Shown: positions 17,895 through 27,029 of the stretch, in pieces
How positions within the stretch are numbered: position 1 is the stretch's first letter
Layout: every line of letters begins with the position of its first letter
Made by a program: the position numbers and the translations under genes
Notes under the pieces: model-generated
What the model was told of the DNA's origin: nothing
Database searches by the model: none
The model's input: the letters and a program-made list of their open reading frames with translations, nothing else
NCBI GenBank assembly: GCA_019057795.1
Contig: JAHLWS010000087.1
Location: 1 to 64,000, forward strand
Source: Promethearchaeota archaeon
Lineage (GTDB): Archaea; Asgardarchaeota; Lokiarchaeia; Sigyniarchaeales; SOKP01
Reading direction: 5' to 3'
Length of the DNA stretch: 64,000 nucleotides

Positions 17895-19283
17895 TCATTT
17901 TTGGCTTAAAGCTTTCTCTAAGATTGTATTTGAACACTCAATAGCGCTCGTAGCTGCAAGCTCAGTGCCAATACCCCACCCACCTGCGTCTCCGCCAACC
18001 ATATATAATCCCTCTATTGGTAAAGCTACAGATGGTCTATTTATTCCTGATTGGTTATTAGTCTGGGCAATCCCTACAACAGCGCTTTGTTTGCCATACA
18101 TTAAATCAATATCTTCTGGTGTTGTTACATCATACCAAAGAAGGTTAGCAGATATTCCCGGAAATACATTTTCAAGAGTATTTAAAGAGTTTTCGATCCA
18201 CTCTTTTTTATTTTTTTCAAAATTTTCACGAGGGACTATTGTACCTGCAGTTAGTAATTGATTTTCCTTTGGAGCCATGGTACTATGATAATTTGATGGT
18301 ACAGGAATAAAGTAGTCAATTTCATCAGGTACTTTTCCTTTCGACATTTGACTATAATATTCTTCTACGTCTTCTGAGCTGAAAGATACAACCATTTTAT
18401 AGGGAGTTATTGGTTTTTTTAGAGCAAGTTTTAATGTAATTGCACTTAATGAGTATAAGAGATTATCTACTTTTTGAAGAAAAACGTTCTCGAAATGTTC
18501 TCTTCCTACTAGCGTATTTACCGTATCTTTAATTCCAGCATTAGAGATAACAATATTAGAGGAAATAAACTCTCCATTATCAAGCTCAACCCCTTTTGCT
18601 TTTCCGTCTTCTACCACAATTTTATTTGCCGTAGTCTTTGTTAAAATTTTTCCTCCCATCTTTTTTATTCCCTCAACATAAGCTAAAGGGATCGAGATAC
18701 ATCCGCCTTTTGGATAACCAACGCTCTGATACTTACTAAGGGAAGTTAAACATCTGATAAATTCCCCCGTGGACACTTGATGATAGGGTATTACAAAATA
18801 CAATCCTGAAATCATGTAAAAGTACCTATGAATTAATGCATTGTTCGTATATTGAGATAACCACGATTTAACATCAATTTCATCTAATGTACTAGTATCT
18901 TTTATTTTAGAAACCTCAGTAATTAGACTTAGTAATTTCATTAATTCTTCTTTAGGAAGAAATTTCCTTAAATCTTCTGGAAATCCATGAAAACCACCTT
19001 TATAATACCAGCGTGACTCTCCTGGCCCTAATATGTTCCAATCGATGGCACTCTCCATACCAATCATCTCTAATACTTTACCAAGAGGACCTTTATTTGA
19101 CCTTGCAAAAGAATGGACTCCAACATCTATTTTGAAACCATCCTTTTCATAAGTACTACATCTGCCCCCGATTATTTCATTTTTCTCGATAAGAAGCGTA
19201 TTTAAATTTTTAGAAGCTAAAAGAGCCCCTACTGCAGTGCCTCCTACACCACTGCCGATTATTATTATATCATAATCACTCAA
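17895..19283 (-). CDS. FAD-dependent oxidoreductase, phytoene desaturase/CrtI-like
   Basis: A 462-residue flavoprotein of the amine-oxidase/phytoene-desaturase superfamily. The N-terminus is a dinucleotide-binding fold (DIIIIGSGVGGTAVGALLA), followed by GGRCSTYEKDGFKIDVGVH, the CrtI-type substrate-domain start. The C-terminus has the second FAD contact GLYMVGGDAGGWGIGTELAA. Relatives dehydrogenate, saturate or isomerise isoprenoids and other lipids. No phytoene synthase is nearby, so a carotenoid role is not supported; polyprenyl or quinone-like substrates are possible. Translation starts at TTG 19283. Single gene upstream of the helicase on the same strand. Confidence 0.8.
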   Translation of the reverse strand: MSDYDIIIIGSGVGGTAVGALLASKNLNTLLIEKNEIIGGRCSTYEKDGFKIDVGVHSFARSNKGPLGKVLEMIGMESAIDWNILGPGESRWYYKGGFHGFPEDLRKFLPKEELMKLLSLITEVSKIKDTSTLDEIDVKSWLSQYTNNALIHRYFYMISGLYFVIPYHQVSTGEFIRCLTSLSKYQSVGYPKGGCISIPLAYVEGIKKMGGKILTKTTANKIVVEDGKAKGVELDNGEFISSNIVISNAGIKDTVNTLVGREHFENVFLQKVDNLLYSLSAITLKLALKKPITPYKMVVSFSSEDVEEYYSQMSKGKVPDEIDYFIPVPSNYHSTMAPKENQLLTAGTIVPRENFEKNKKEWIENSLNTLENVFPGISANLLWYDVTTPEDIDLMYGKQSAVVGIAQTNNQSGINRPSVALPIEGLYMVGGDAGGWGIGTELAATSAIECSNTILEKALSQK

Positions 19284-19461
19284 TATCTTGCACCCACGCT
19301 CTAATAATTATAGTAATTCCATATATGAAAATTGGGTTTAAATGTTAATATGATATCTTTATTTAAAAAATTAACAATTTTGTATTAATTGTTTAAAAAC
19401 ATCTCAAAATAAGACAAAGAAAAAAAGCTATAATATTCATTCTAAAATTATATTATTTTTT

Positions 19462-19598
19462 GGATTCTAACGCCTTACTACAAAAAGGGTACTTATATTT
19501 AAGAGCCTTAAGATTGTTAATCATAAAATTATTATTCTCTCTATTTAATCTAAATATTACAAATAAAAGTAAAAATTTTGTTATTATAAATTATTGAG
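19462..19598. repeat. Decayed duplicate of the SNF2-gene start and promoter
   Basis: On the minus strand, ATG at 19524 begins MINNLKALKYKYPFCSKALE, matching the helicase N-terminus MINNIRTLKYQCPFCNNSLE, but the second zinc-ribbon cysteine of the first pair region is altered and the frame is lost after about 21 codons. The upstream bases to 19598 also match those of the helicase gene. The copy ends just before the start of the plus-strand gene at 19608, so this old promoter region now serves, or borders, an unrelated gene. Confidence 0.75.
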
Positions 19599-19607
19599 GT
19601 ATTTTTT

Positions 19608-20471
19608 ATGGAAACTGAAAAAGTTGAACCTACTTTTGTTGGAGAGAACGACGATTTAGTATTTGTCGTTCCCAAAGAACTTTTTACAATGAAATTATCA
19701 ACCGAACAGAAATTGGACCGAGAAACCGCAAAAGAATATAGTAAGTATTTAACAGGGACATTTAAAGGCTTTCAAAAGGCGAACAAAACGAAATATCAAA
19801 ATGGCGATAATAACAAGACCGAGACGACACCTGAATTTTGGGTAGAGTTTGAGAATTTAGCTAAAGAAAAGGGAATTGCTCTTATTGGTTATACACCCGT
19901 GTTAGAAAACTACATTTTCAAAAATCTTCCAATTGTAGGAAAGAACACAATAATTTTAGGTATGGAAATGGATTGGGATAAGATCGAAACAGCTCCAAGC
20001 ATTGATGTTAGCATTGAGGCGTTTAGAGTGTATTACGACTTAGGAGAAAAAACGATCGAGTTAACGCGATTTCTGCAAGAAAAAGGTTACAAGACGGAAG
20101 CTCATCATCCCTTTGGAGGAAAACTCTTGTTTACAGCTCACGCTGTAGCTGCGGGGTTAGGAATAAAGGGGCGGAATGGGTTAATTATTAGTCCCGAGTT
20201 TGGTCCGAGACAAAGGTGGAGCGCGATAACTACGGATGCCAATATCCCCGAAACAAAGAAAGTAGATCTTAGCGATATGGAAGATTTTTGCGAGAATTGC
20301 GGTGTTTGCATAAAAGATTGTTTAGGTGGAGCTACTTATGAAGAACCAATTGAGAAAGTAAAAGGTTCTGGCATTTTCACTCACATAGATCGCTCAAAAT
20401 GCATGGAAAGTTTATTGAACAATAATTATTGCTCTTATTGTTTAAAAATATGCCCCCAAGGACATAAATAA
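19608..20471 (+). CDS. QueG-like [4Fe-4S] protein (epoxyqueuosine reductase/reductive dehalogenase-like)
   Basis: A 287-residue protein. Its middle part has the corrinoid-type QueG-like fold pattern (GYTPVLENYIFKNLPIVGKNTIILGMEMD; KGYKTEAHHPFGGKLLFT; AAGLGIKGRNGLIISPEFGPRQRW). The C-terminus carries two cysteine clusters, FCENCGVCIKDC and CMESLLNNNYCSYCLKICPQG, for two [4Fe-4S] centres. Such proteins occur widely in anaerobes beyond queuosine synthesis and often have unknown substrates. There is no Tat signal, unlike respiratory dehalogenases. The gene begins next to the duplicated helicase promoter and is convergent with the electron-transfer fusion gene. Confidence 0.75.
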   Translation: METEKVEPTFVGENDDLVFVVPKELFTMKLSTEQKLDRETAKEYSKYLTGTFKGFQKANKTKYQNGDNNKTETTPEFWVEFENLAKEKGIALIGYTPVLENYIFKNLPIVGKNTIILGMEMDWDKIETAPSIDVSIEAFRVYYDLGEKTIELTRFLQEKGYKTEAHHPFGGKLLFTAHAVAAGLGIKGRNGLIISPEFGPRQRWSAITTDANIPETKKVDLSDMEDFCENCGVCIKDCLGGATYEEPIEKVKGSGIFTHIDRSKCMESLLNNNYCSYCLKICPQGHK

Positions 20472-20490
20472 GCTAATTTATAACAAAAAT

Positions 20491-23220
20491 CTATTTTTTA
20501 TCTAAATATTTTTCTTGGAGATATTTATCAATTCCGTGAGCTGCTCGCTTGCCCGCTCCCATAGCAGAAATTACAGTAGCGGACCCCGTTACGATATCTC
20601 CACCAGCAAATATCTCTTCAATATTGGTTTGAGATTTTTCATCCGTTTCGATGTAGCCCCATTTGGATATTTTCAATTCTGGTATTGATTTAGTTAAGAT
20701 TGGATTTGCTCTTGTTCCTATGCCTATAATGATCGTATCTATATCAATTAGATATTCTGAATTTTCGATTGGAATGGGACGTCTACGCCCAGATTCATCA
20801 GGTTCCCCTAATTCCATTTTAATAACTTCCATTTGTATAAGATCGTCGTTTTCATCTCCAATAAATTTCACTGGATTTGTTAAGAATTGAAAAACAACGC
20901 CTTCTTCTAAAGCGTGGTGATACTCCTCCTTTCTTGCAGGCATCTCTGCTTCGGACCTGCGATAAACAATCATAACCTTTTCAGCACCTAATCGTAAGGC
21001 GGTTCTAGCGGAATCTAAAGCGACATTTCCCCCTCCTAAAACAGTTACAATTTTACCAATTTTAATAGGAGTATCGTATTCAGGAAACTTAAAAGCCTTC
21101 ATTAAATTCGATCGAGTGAGGAATTCGTTAGCAGATAAGACGCCATTTAGGTTTAATCCCGGTACTTTTAAAAATATTGGTAGTCCCGCCCCAACCCCAA
21201 TAAAAAAGGCTTTAAACCCCATATCTTTTAAATCTTCGATCGTTAAAGTTTTACCAATAATTACGTTATATTCAACTTTAACATCTAACATCTTTAAAGT
21301 CTCAATTTCGCTTTTGACTATCTCTTTTGGCAACCTAAACTCTGGAATTCCGTAAGTTAATACGCCTCCACCAGCATGGAACGCTTCAAATATAGTGACA
21401 TCGTAGCCATTCATCGCAAGCTCTCCAGCACAAGCTAAACCCGCCGGTCCAGAACCTATAACTGCAACTTTAATACCTTTAGGAGCTGCACATTCGGGAC
21501 ACTCTTTAAGATTTTCTTCTCTTTCCCAGTCTGCGATGAATCTTTCCATATAGCCTATTGCAATTGGTTCTCCAAGACCACTTAATAAACAATATTTTTC
21601 ACATTGAGATTCTTGCGGACAAACTCTTCCACAAATAGCTGGCAATAAATTATATGATTTTATTTCGTATAGAGCTCCAATGTATTTTTCTTGCTTCAAT
21701 AATTTTATAAATTGAGGAATTCTTATGTTAACGGGGCATCCAGTAACACAGAGCGGGTCTCCACACTGTAAGCATCTATGTGATTCTAACTTGACCATAT
21801 CAATCGTCAATCCCTTAGGAACCTCTTCAAAGTTATTTTTCCTAATATTGGGGTCTTGCTCAATCATCTTTGGGCGATGATATTCTTCAAACTTCTTTAA
21901 TTTAGATTTTGCTATTCTACTTAGAGATTCAAAACTTTTACTATCTTCTTTAATCTCTTTCTTAACGATCATATTAAGATCCAAAGCTTTTTGAAAGAAT
22001 TCAGCACCCGTTTTAGTTCGTATAAATACCGTTGACCAGCCAGGATCAGAACCAATAGATCCTACGGAAATATCAGCGTGTATCGATGTCAAATCGTCGC
22101 AAAAAAAGCAACCTGACCGACCATACTTTTTAATTTTTTTTATTGGAACATCAAAAACAGAACCGTTATGATCGTAGATTATAAAACGCCCTTTATTAAT
22201 ATCCATTTTTTTAACATCAGCAGGAGTAGATTTAAACTCAGTTTTTAAAAGTTCAACAATTTTTATGTAATCAAACGATTCCATGCAGAGCAATCCGATC
22301 TTTAAAGCAATCTTTTCACAAAATGGTCTATTAAACGGAAAAAATGAAATTTTTTTAAGCGCTTTCATGATACAAGGCGTACCCACTACTGCAAATTTAT
22401 CGTGATCCCTACAGCCCTGAAATATTTTTAAAATAGGAGCATTTGTATATTTTGTCCCTGCTGTATGTAGGAGTGCATCTTCATCTTCAATTAAATGTGG
22501 TAACGGTTTTAGAGGTTCTTCCCCCTCAGTTACAGCTAGAGCACCGTCGATTAATTTTTGTTGAAACGCCATTTTCAGCAGCGTAGTCACAATTCCTCCA
22601 TCTTGAGCAACTGGAGTTATTCTTTCATCAGTTGTTTGAGCAGTACAAATTTCCCGATAATAATTGAATTGCTCTAAAAAGTTAATATCAGGATCATCGT
22701 TTTTTTCTGGTACCTCTAAAACCTTCGGAAAGAATGCTCGTGGACAGCAAGTATAACATAACCCGCAATCAATGCACATTTCTTCGTCAAAATCAAATGT
22801 CTCCTCAGAATAGTCTATTGCTCCAACTGGACAAATGGAAGCACATAACCCGCAACCACTGCACAGATTTTTGTCTTTAATTATTTTTACATTAGGAAAA
22901 ATACCGTTTTGTTTAGAAATTTCTACTACATCTTGAAAAAACCTTGGTTTCTCCCCAATAAAACCTAAAAAGCCTAGCTCTTTTAGATACTCAATATTGC
23001 ATAACAGATTTTTTTCTGATAATTGTAGTTCTTTTTTCAATTTAGGAATATCAATAGAGCCATATTCTTCTATCTTTTCTAGAATTCCTTGTCTGGAACG
23101 CTCTACATCGGTTAATTCGCTAATTAAATCTCCAAATTCTGCCTCGTTATATTTTTCTGACTTCAGAATCTTTTCTTTATTTGTAAGTAATATTTTAACT
23201 AAAGATCTTTGCTTTTCCAT
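20491..23220 (-). CDS. Fusion: winged helix + 2[4Fe-4S] + FrhB/FdhB + GltD/NfnB flavoprotein
   Basis: A 909-residue multidomain electron-transfer protein. Residues about 30-110 look like a winged-helix module (IDIPKLKKELQLSEKNLLCNIEYL). About 119-165 hold two ferredoxin motifs (CSGCGLCASICP; CIDCGLCYTCCP). About 185-420 are an F420-hydrogenase/dehydrogenase beta-type domain (PVAQDGGIVTTLL; GCFFCDD ... ADISVGSIGS). About 455-900 are a GltD/NfnB unit with CLQCGDPLCVTGCP, FAD loop AVIGSGPAGLACAGE, NAD(P) loop VLGGGNVALDSART and FAGGDIVTG. The GTG at 23235 is less likely than ATG 23220, which has Shine-Dalgarno GAGGTG at 23233-23228 with a 7-base spacer, lying inside the upstream gene. Probably works with the 23222-24106 product as an Nfn-like complex adding an F420- or similar-flavin site. 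Confidence 0.88.
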   Translation of the reverse strand: MEKQRSLVKILLTNKEKILKSEKYNEAEFGDLISELTDVERSRQGILEKIEEYGSIDIPKLKKELQLSEKNLLCNIEYLKELGFLGFIGEKPRFFQDVVEISKQNGIFPNVKIIKDKNLCSGCGLCASICPVGAIDYSEETFDFDEEMCIDCGLCYTCCPRAFFPKVLEVPEKNDDPDINFLEQFNYYREICTAQTTDERITPVAQDGGIVTTLLKMAFQQKLIDGALAVTEGEEPLKPLPHLIEDEDALLHTAGTKYTNAPILKIFQGCRDHDKFAVVGTPCIMKALKKISFFPFNRPFCEKIALKIGLLCMESFDYIKIVELLKTEFKSTPADVKKMDINKGRFIIYDHNGSVFDVPIKKIKKYGRSGCFFCDDLTSIHADISVGSIGSDPGWSTVFIRTKTGAEFFQKALDLNMIVKKEIKEDSKSFESLSRIAKSKLKKFEEYHRPKMIEQDPNIRKNNFEEVPKGLTIDMVKLESHRCLQCGDPLCVTGCPVNIRIPQFIKLLKQEKYIGALYEIKSYNLLPAICGRVCPQESQCEKYCLLSGLGEPIAIGYMERFIADWEREENLKECPECAAPKGIKVAVIGSGPAGLACAGELAMNGYDVTIFEAFHAGGGVLTYGIPEFRLPKEIVKSEIETLKMLDVKVEYNVIIGKTLTIEDLKDMGFKAFFIGVGAGLPIFLKVPGLNLNGVLSANEFLTRSNLMKAFKFPEYDTPIKIGKIVTVLGGGNVALDSARTALRLGAEKVMIVYRRSEAEMPARKEEYHHALEEGVVFQFLTNPVKFIGDENDDLIQMEVIKMELGEPDESGRRRPIPIENSEYLIDIDTIIIGIGTRANPILTKSIPELKISKWGYIETDEKSQTNIEEIFAGGDIVTGSATVISAMGAGKRAAHGIDKYLQEKYLDKK

Positions 23221-23221
23221 T

Positions 23222-24106
23222 TTAAGACACCTCACTCCTATGTCTTTTTAAAGCTCTACATTCTTCGTCGTAACATTCTAAGGATTCCTTCTCTTGATCA
23301 ATAAATCTATTAGCGCGTTTCAATAGATTATCAAAATCTACGATATGACCATCGACATCAGGGCCGTCAACACACGCAAATTGAACGCCTCCGTCAAGCG
23401 TTGAAAAGCGGCAACCACCACACATTCCAGTTCCGTCAATCATAATTGTGTTTAGGGAGACAAATGTTTTTACTTTAGGTAAATCACTAGACCCTTTAGT
23501 TGTAAGAGCAACAAATTTCATCATTATTAAAGGTCCAATTGCGATAACAATGCTTATTTTTTCTCTTTTCATTATTTCTGAAAGTGGTACAGTGACAACT
23601 CCTTTAGTTCCCTCGCTTCCGTCATCTGTACAAATAATTACTTCATCGCTTACTGAACTCATTTTTTCTTTCCAAAACAATAATCCGGTATTTCTAGCAC
23701 CTAATATCGAAATAACTTTATTTCCTGCTTCCTTTAATTCTTTTGCCTGAGGATAAATTGGTGCAATTCCAATCCCACCTCCAATTATCACTACGGGATA
23801 TTCGTACTTTTTAACATGAATTTTATTTCCTAAAGGCCCCACTACATCAAGTATCGTATGCCCTACTTCTAAATGTGAGAGCAATTTCGTGCTTTTTCCA
23901 ACAACTTGAAATACTATAGTTATCGTTTCTTTCTCTCGATCGTAATCTGCAATGGTTAATGGAAAACGTTCGCCAGTTTCATTGATTCTTAGTAATATAA
24001 AATTTCCCGCAAATGCTTTTTTAGCGATTAAAGGAGTAGAAATTATCATTTCAAACACAATACCGCTAGTCCCAAGTTCGTTTTTTTCTAAAATTTCAAA
24101 TGGCAA
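23222..24106 (-). CDS. NfnA-like ferredoxin-NADP reductase subunit (PyrK/SudB type)
   Basis: A 294-residue FAD/NAD-binding reductase of the NfnA/PyrK family. It has an N-terminal flavin barrel, GPLGNKI, then YPVVIIGGGIGIAPIYPQAK for NAD(H) binding, VIICTDDGSEGTKG, and a C-terminal [2Fe-2S] cysteine set in GTGMCGGCRFSTLDGGVQFACVDGP. In NfnAB this subunit binds NADH while the GltD-like partner binds NADPH and ferredoxin. The stop at 23222-23224 lies beyond the ATG of the downstream fusion gene by one base, and it carries that gene's Shine-Dalgarno, so the two are co-translated. Start is TTG 24106. The C-terminal tail (CYDEECRALKRHR) is an extra. Confidence 0.88.
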   Translation of the reverse strand: MPFEILEKNELGTSGIVFEMIISTPLIAKKAFAGNFILLRINETGERFPLTIADYDREKETITIVFQVVGKSTKLLSHLEVGHTILDVVGPLGNKIHVKKYEYPVVIIGGGIGIAPIYPQAKELKEAGNKVISILGARNTGLLFWKEKMSSVSDEVIICTDDGSEGTKGVVTVPLSEIMKREKISIVIAIGPLIMMKFVALTTKGSSDLPKVKTFVSLNTIMIDGTGMCGGCRFSTLDGGVQFACVDGPDVDGHIVDFDNLLKRANRFIDQEKESLECYDEECRALKRHRSEVS

Positions 24107-24598
24107 TTTATTATCACTAAATTTAATATTATAAGTTTATAATCTCTTCTTATAGGATTTAAAATCAATTAGATATTTTTAAATTAATGATTATTAATAA
24201 GAAGAAGTCAAAAGTTCAAAATCGATAATATAAAGAAAAAGTATATTAAAATGTTGATGATGGTTGGTATAGACTCTGAAGAAGTTTCCCAACTTAGTAT
24301 GATCGTTTCCATTAGTGATTTACTCAATATTTTGAAAAATCTGAATCTTCTACAGCACATTTAGATAATAAGAATTAAAAAAGATCATAGAAAAAAAGAA
24401 TTAATTATTAAATTTCATCATATAGCAATTTAAAAAAGCTTGATAAGAAAAATTATGATAATTCTATTTTTGATAATAACAATTATTCTTGTCAAATGAG
24501 ATAAAAATCTGTTTATCCGAATATTTATATATTTCTGTCCAGAATTGTTCTATGGTAAGAAATTAAATTAATCTTAATTACTTAAATGCGTTAATTCA
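24107..24598. promoter_or_regulatory. Divergent intergenic region with probable plus-strand TATA box
   Basis: About 490 AT-rich bases between divergent operons. An ATTTATATAT element at about 24523-24532 is a plausible TATA box for the gene starting at 24599. A 37-codon plus-strand frame (24251-24364, MLMMVGIDSEEVSQL...) has no recognisable family or Shine-Dalgarno and may be a relic. No RNA gene was seen. Confidence 0.4.
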
Positions 24599-25228
24599 AT
24601 GGAAGTTTTAGAGTTTCATCCTATAAAAAATAAAACGGTTAATGTCTATTTAATAAGAAGAGAAGACAGAGATTTATTAAGTTTACATAATAGTAATTTA
24701 GAAAAAATCATAGAAGCAGAAAAATTTAAGTTTGCAATTGTTGATTTTAACGATCCTGAGGTTAAAAAATATTATCAGACTCCTTTATCAGAGTTTATAG
24801 AGAAATTCCATTTGCCTTATTACGAAGTTGAAATCCCTGAAAGTATTAAATCTTATTTTTATGTTGAGCTTTTAGACTTGGAAGTACAGATAGAAGAATT
24901 AGAGGGAGAATATGAAAAACTTCTTTTGAATAATCAAAAAGATACATTTAAAGCTCAGAGCTTAAACTCCTGGATATATTTGTTAAAAGATAAAGTGGAA
25001 TATACTAAAAACCTATTAGAATATACCATAAAACCAAAATGGATTGTAAAAAAAATATTAGATGTTGTAAATAACATCAAAAATGATAATTTATCTATAA
25101 TCCATTTTGCTCATGAAGATTTAATTTCTGAACTGAAAAAATTATTTGAAGAATATAATATCAAAGTCATAAAATATGATATTCGAGAAGAGAAATTAAA
25201 ATCAATCGTAATGTTAAAGGAGGGATGA
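24599..25228 (+). CDS. Unknown protein, paralogue of the N-terminal domain of the next gene
   Basis: A 209-residue protein of no family I recognise. It starts MEVLEFHPIKNKTVNVYLI and is alpha/beta with a central charged helix pair (about residues 95-140), ending in LSIIHFAHEDLISELKKLFE and EYNIKVIKYDI. It aligns throughout with residues 1-250 of the downstream MtdB fusion: MQVLELKRLKEKKLKLILV, HFDGITFLAKELDIGIEIINL, and the shared ...LLKD... helix block. It therefore looks like a free-standing copy of the same domain. It ends with AAGGAGG and overlaps the region of the next start, so the two are translationally coupled and probably act together. Confidence 0.7.
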   Translation: MEVLEFHPIKNKTVNVYLIRREDRDLLSLHNSNLEKIIEAEKFKFAIVDFNDPEVKKYYQTPLSEFIEKFHLPYYEVEIPESIKSYFYVELLDLEVQIEELEGEYEKLLLNNQKDTFKAQSLNSWIYLLKDKVEYTKNLLEYTIKPKWIVKKILDVVNNIKNDNLSIIHFAHEDLISELKKLFEEYNIKVIKYDIREEKLKSIVMLKEG

Positions 25229-25233
25229 AAATA

Positions 25234-26895
25234 ATGCAAGTTTTAGAATTAAAACGATTAAAAGAAAAAAAACTTAAATTAATATTAGTTGAGAGTGAAT
25301 TTAGGATAGATTGGGCTTTAGAATTACCAAAAGAAGAAGGAATACTGGGTAATTTATTTTTTGTTTCTAGGGCGTACATAGAATTTATTAAAGATTTAGT
25401 GAACAAATACCACCCTAATTTCGTAGTAGAAGATAAAGGAATGCGCTCAAGTGAAGAACCATCTATTGATGATGAATTTGGAGCGATTTTTCTAAATGCA
25501 GATATCCCATATGAATTTGTGGATATTCCGGATTATGCATTAAATGTAATTTCAGCACCACTAATGGATAAGAAAGGTTTTATAAAAAAAATCACAGAAG
25601 AGATTGAAAGTTATAAAAAAATGGGTCGTGTACATTATAACGATCCTAATTTTCAACAGTTAATTATTTGGAAACAATTATTAAAAGATGATTTCAAAGC
25701 ACAAGAAGATGAAATAAGATATAAAGTCCGTGAAGCTTGGATGATGATGACTATCTTAGAATTAGCCAAAAAACAAGAAAAAAACCAATTAAAAGCATTT
25801 TTTATTACTGATAAAAGTCATTTTGATGGTATCACATTTTTAGCTAAAGAATTGGATATAGGAATTGAAATAATTAATCTTAAGAAAGTTACAGAATATC
25901 CTGATGAAGAAACATCGATTAATGACTTATTGAATAGATCTATACTTGAAATAATGCCTATAAAAGTTATAAAAAAAGAAAAAGAAGAAAGAATTTTATA
26001 CTTTTTTGATACGGATGAGTATTGTTCTCCTTTTGATACAAATATGGGCTATGATGCGGGATTTGATATAGTAATACCATATTCTAGAATGAAAGCAGAC
26101 AGTGTCTCAAGGCTAGTTCAAGATGCTATGTTCTCTCGAAAAGCGGGAGCTTCTTCAGTTTATTTTGTTGGTGGTTCTGATGTTATAGAAAGTGAAAAAA
26201 TTGCGGAGGAAGTTTTGAAAACAATTATTCCTCCATTTGAATCTCCTGTAATTATAGATCCACGTGGTTCTCATACAACAGCTTCAGCAATAGTTGCAAA
26301 AACACTAGAGGTTGCAAGAAAACATGGATTTTCAGATTTATCAGGTAAAAAGATAATTTGTTTAGGAGGAACTGGCCCTGTAGGGCAAATTTCCGCTCTA
26401 ATTGCTTCAAAACTTAAAGCAAAAGTAGTCATTACTTCAAGAAGAGAACAATTCGTAAAAGAATTGGCAAAAGATTTGACTAAGAAGGCAGGAAGAGGTG
26501 CCACTAAGATTATAGGAGAGCCCGCAAATTCAGATGAACAATATCTGAAAATAGTGAAGGACGCAGATATAATATGGTCTGTTGGTAAAGCAGGAGTCCA
26601 AATAATCTCAAATAAATTAATGAACCAACTACCTCCAAATAAAATTGTCGTAGATATTAACTTGGTTCCCCCCTATGGAATAGAAGGAATGAAACCAGAC
26701 TATTATAATACGGAGTTCTATCCGGGTATTTATGCGATAGGTGCTCTTAACATAGGACGATTAAAATACAAAATTGAGAGGGAAATCTTTAAGAAAGCTT
26801 TAAAGACAAAAGGTAAAAAAGTCTTTGATTATAATATTGCTTTTGAAATTGCTAATAAGATAGTATTTGGCGAGGAAATAAAAATCTTAGTTTAA
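25234..26895 (+). CDS. mtdB: Fusion of an unknown domain with MtdB-type methylene-H4MPT/H4F dehydrogenase
   Basis: Residues about 252-540 match MtdB, the NAD(P)-dependent dehydrogenase of methylene-tetrahydromethanopterin. Matches include LYFFDTDEYCSPFDTNMGYD at the start of the catalytic domain, FVGGSDVIESEKIAEE, IIDPRGSHTTASAIV, and the Rossmann loop CLGGTGPVGQISALIA with VITSRRE. The first about 250 residues are the unknown domain shared with the upstream gene. ATG 25234 is chosen over 25225: Shine-Dalgarno AAGGAGG (25217-25223) is then 10 bases away, and the N-termini of the paralogues align from that Met. MtdB is about 290 residues elsewhere, so the N-terminal half is an addition. It likely serves the archaeal Wood-Ljungdahl/C1 branch. 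Confidence 0.82.
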   Translation: MQVLELKRLKEKKLKLILVESEFRIDWALELPKEEGILGNLFFVSRAYIEFIKDLVNKYHPNFVVEDKGMRSSEEPSIDDEFGAIFLNADIPYEFVDIPDYALNVISAPLMDKKGFIKKITEEIESYKKMGRVHYNDPNFQQLIIWKQLLKDDFKAQEDEIRYKVREAWMMMTILELAKKQEKNQLKAFFITDKSHFDGITFLAKELDIGIEIINLKKVTEYPDEETSINDLLNRSILEIMPIKVIKKEKEERILYFFDTDEYCSPFDTNMGYDAGFDIVIPYSRMKADSVSRLVQDAMFSRKAGASSVYFVGGSDVIESEKIAEEVLKTIIPPFESPVIIDPRGSHTTASAIVAKTLEVARKHGFSDLSGKKIICLGGTGPVGQISALIASKLKAKVVITSRREQFVKELAKDLTKKAGRGATKIIGEPANSDEQYLKIVKDADIIWSVGKAGVQIISNKLMNQLPPNKIVVDINLVPPYGIEGMKPDYYNTEFYPGIYAIGALNIGRLKYKIEREIFKKALKTKGKKVFDYNIAFEIANKIVFGEEIKILV

Positions 26896-27029
26896 AAAGT
26901 ATTTTTGTTTATAAGATTAACTTATTTCTTTTTTTTTTTTAATGTGTTTAGGATTTGCTGATAAAATTTTGGGAAAAAAAGCATTATAGACAAGCGAGAA
27001 TTTATCCTAAATGATATTAAAAATATCAA

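Noticed and set aside
17895..19283. Carotenoid biosynthesis locus
   Set aside because: Only the CrtI-like flavoprotein is present; there is no phytoene synthase or cyclase in the window.
24251..24364. 37-residue plus-strand ORF between the NfnA-like gene and the MtdB-linked gene
   Set aside because: No Shine-Dalgarno, no recognisable family, and short enough to occur by chance in AT-rich DNA.
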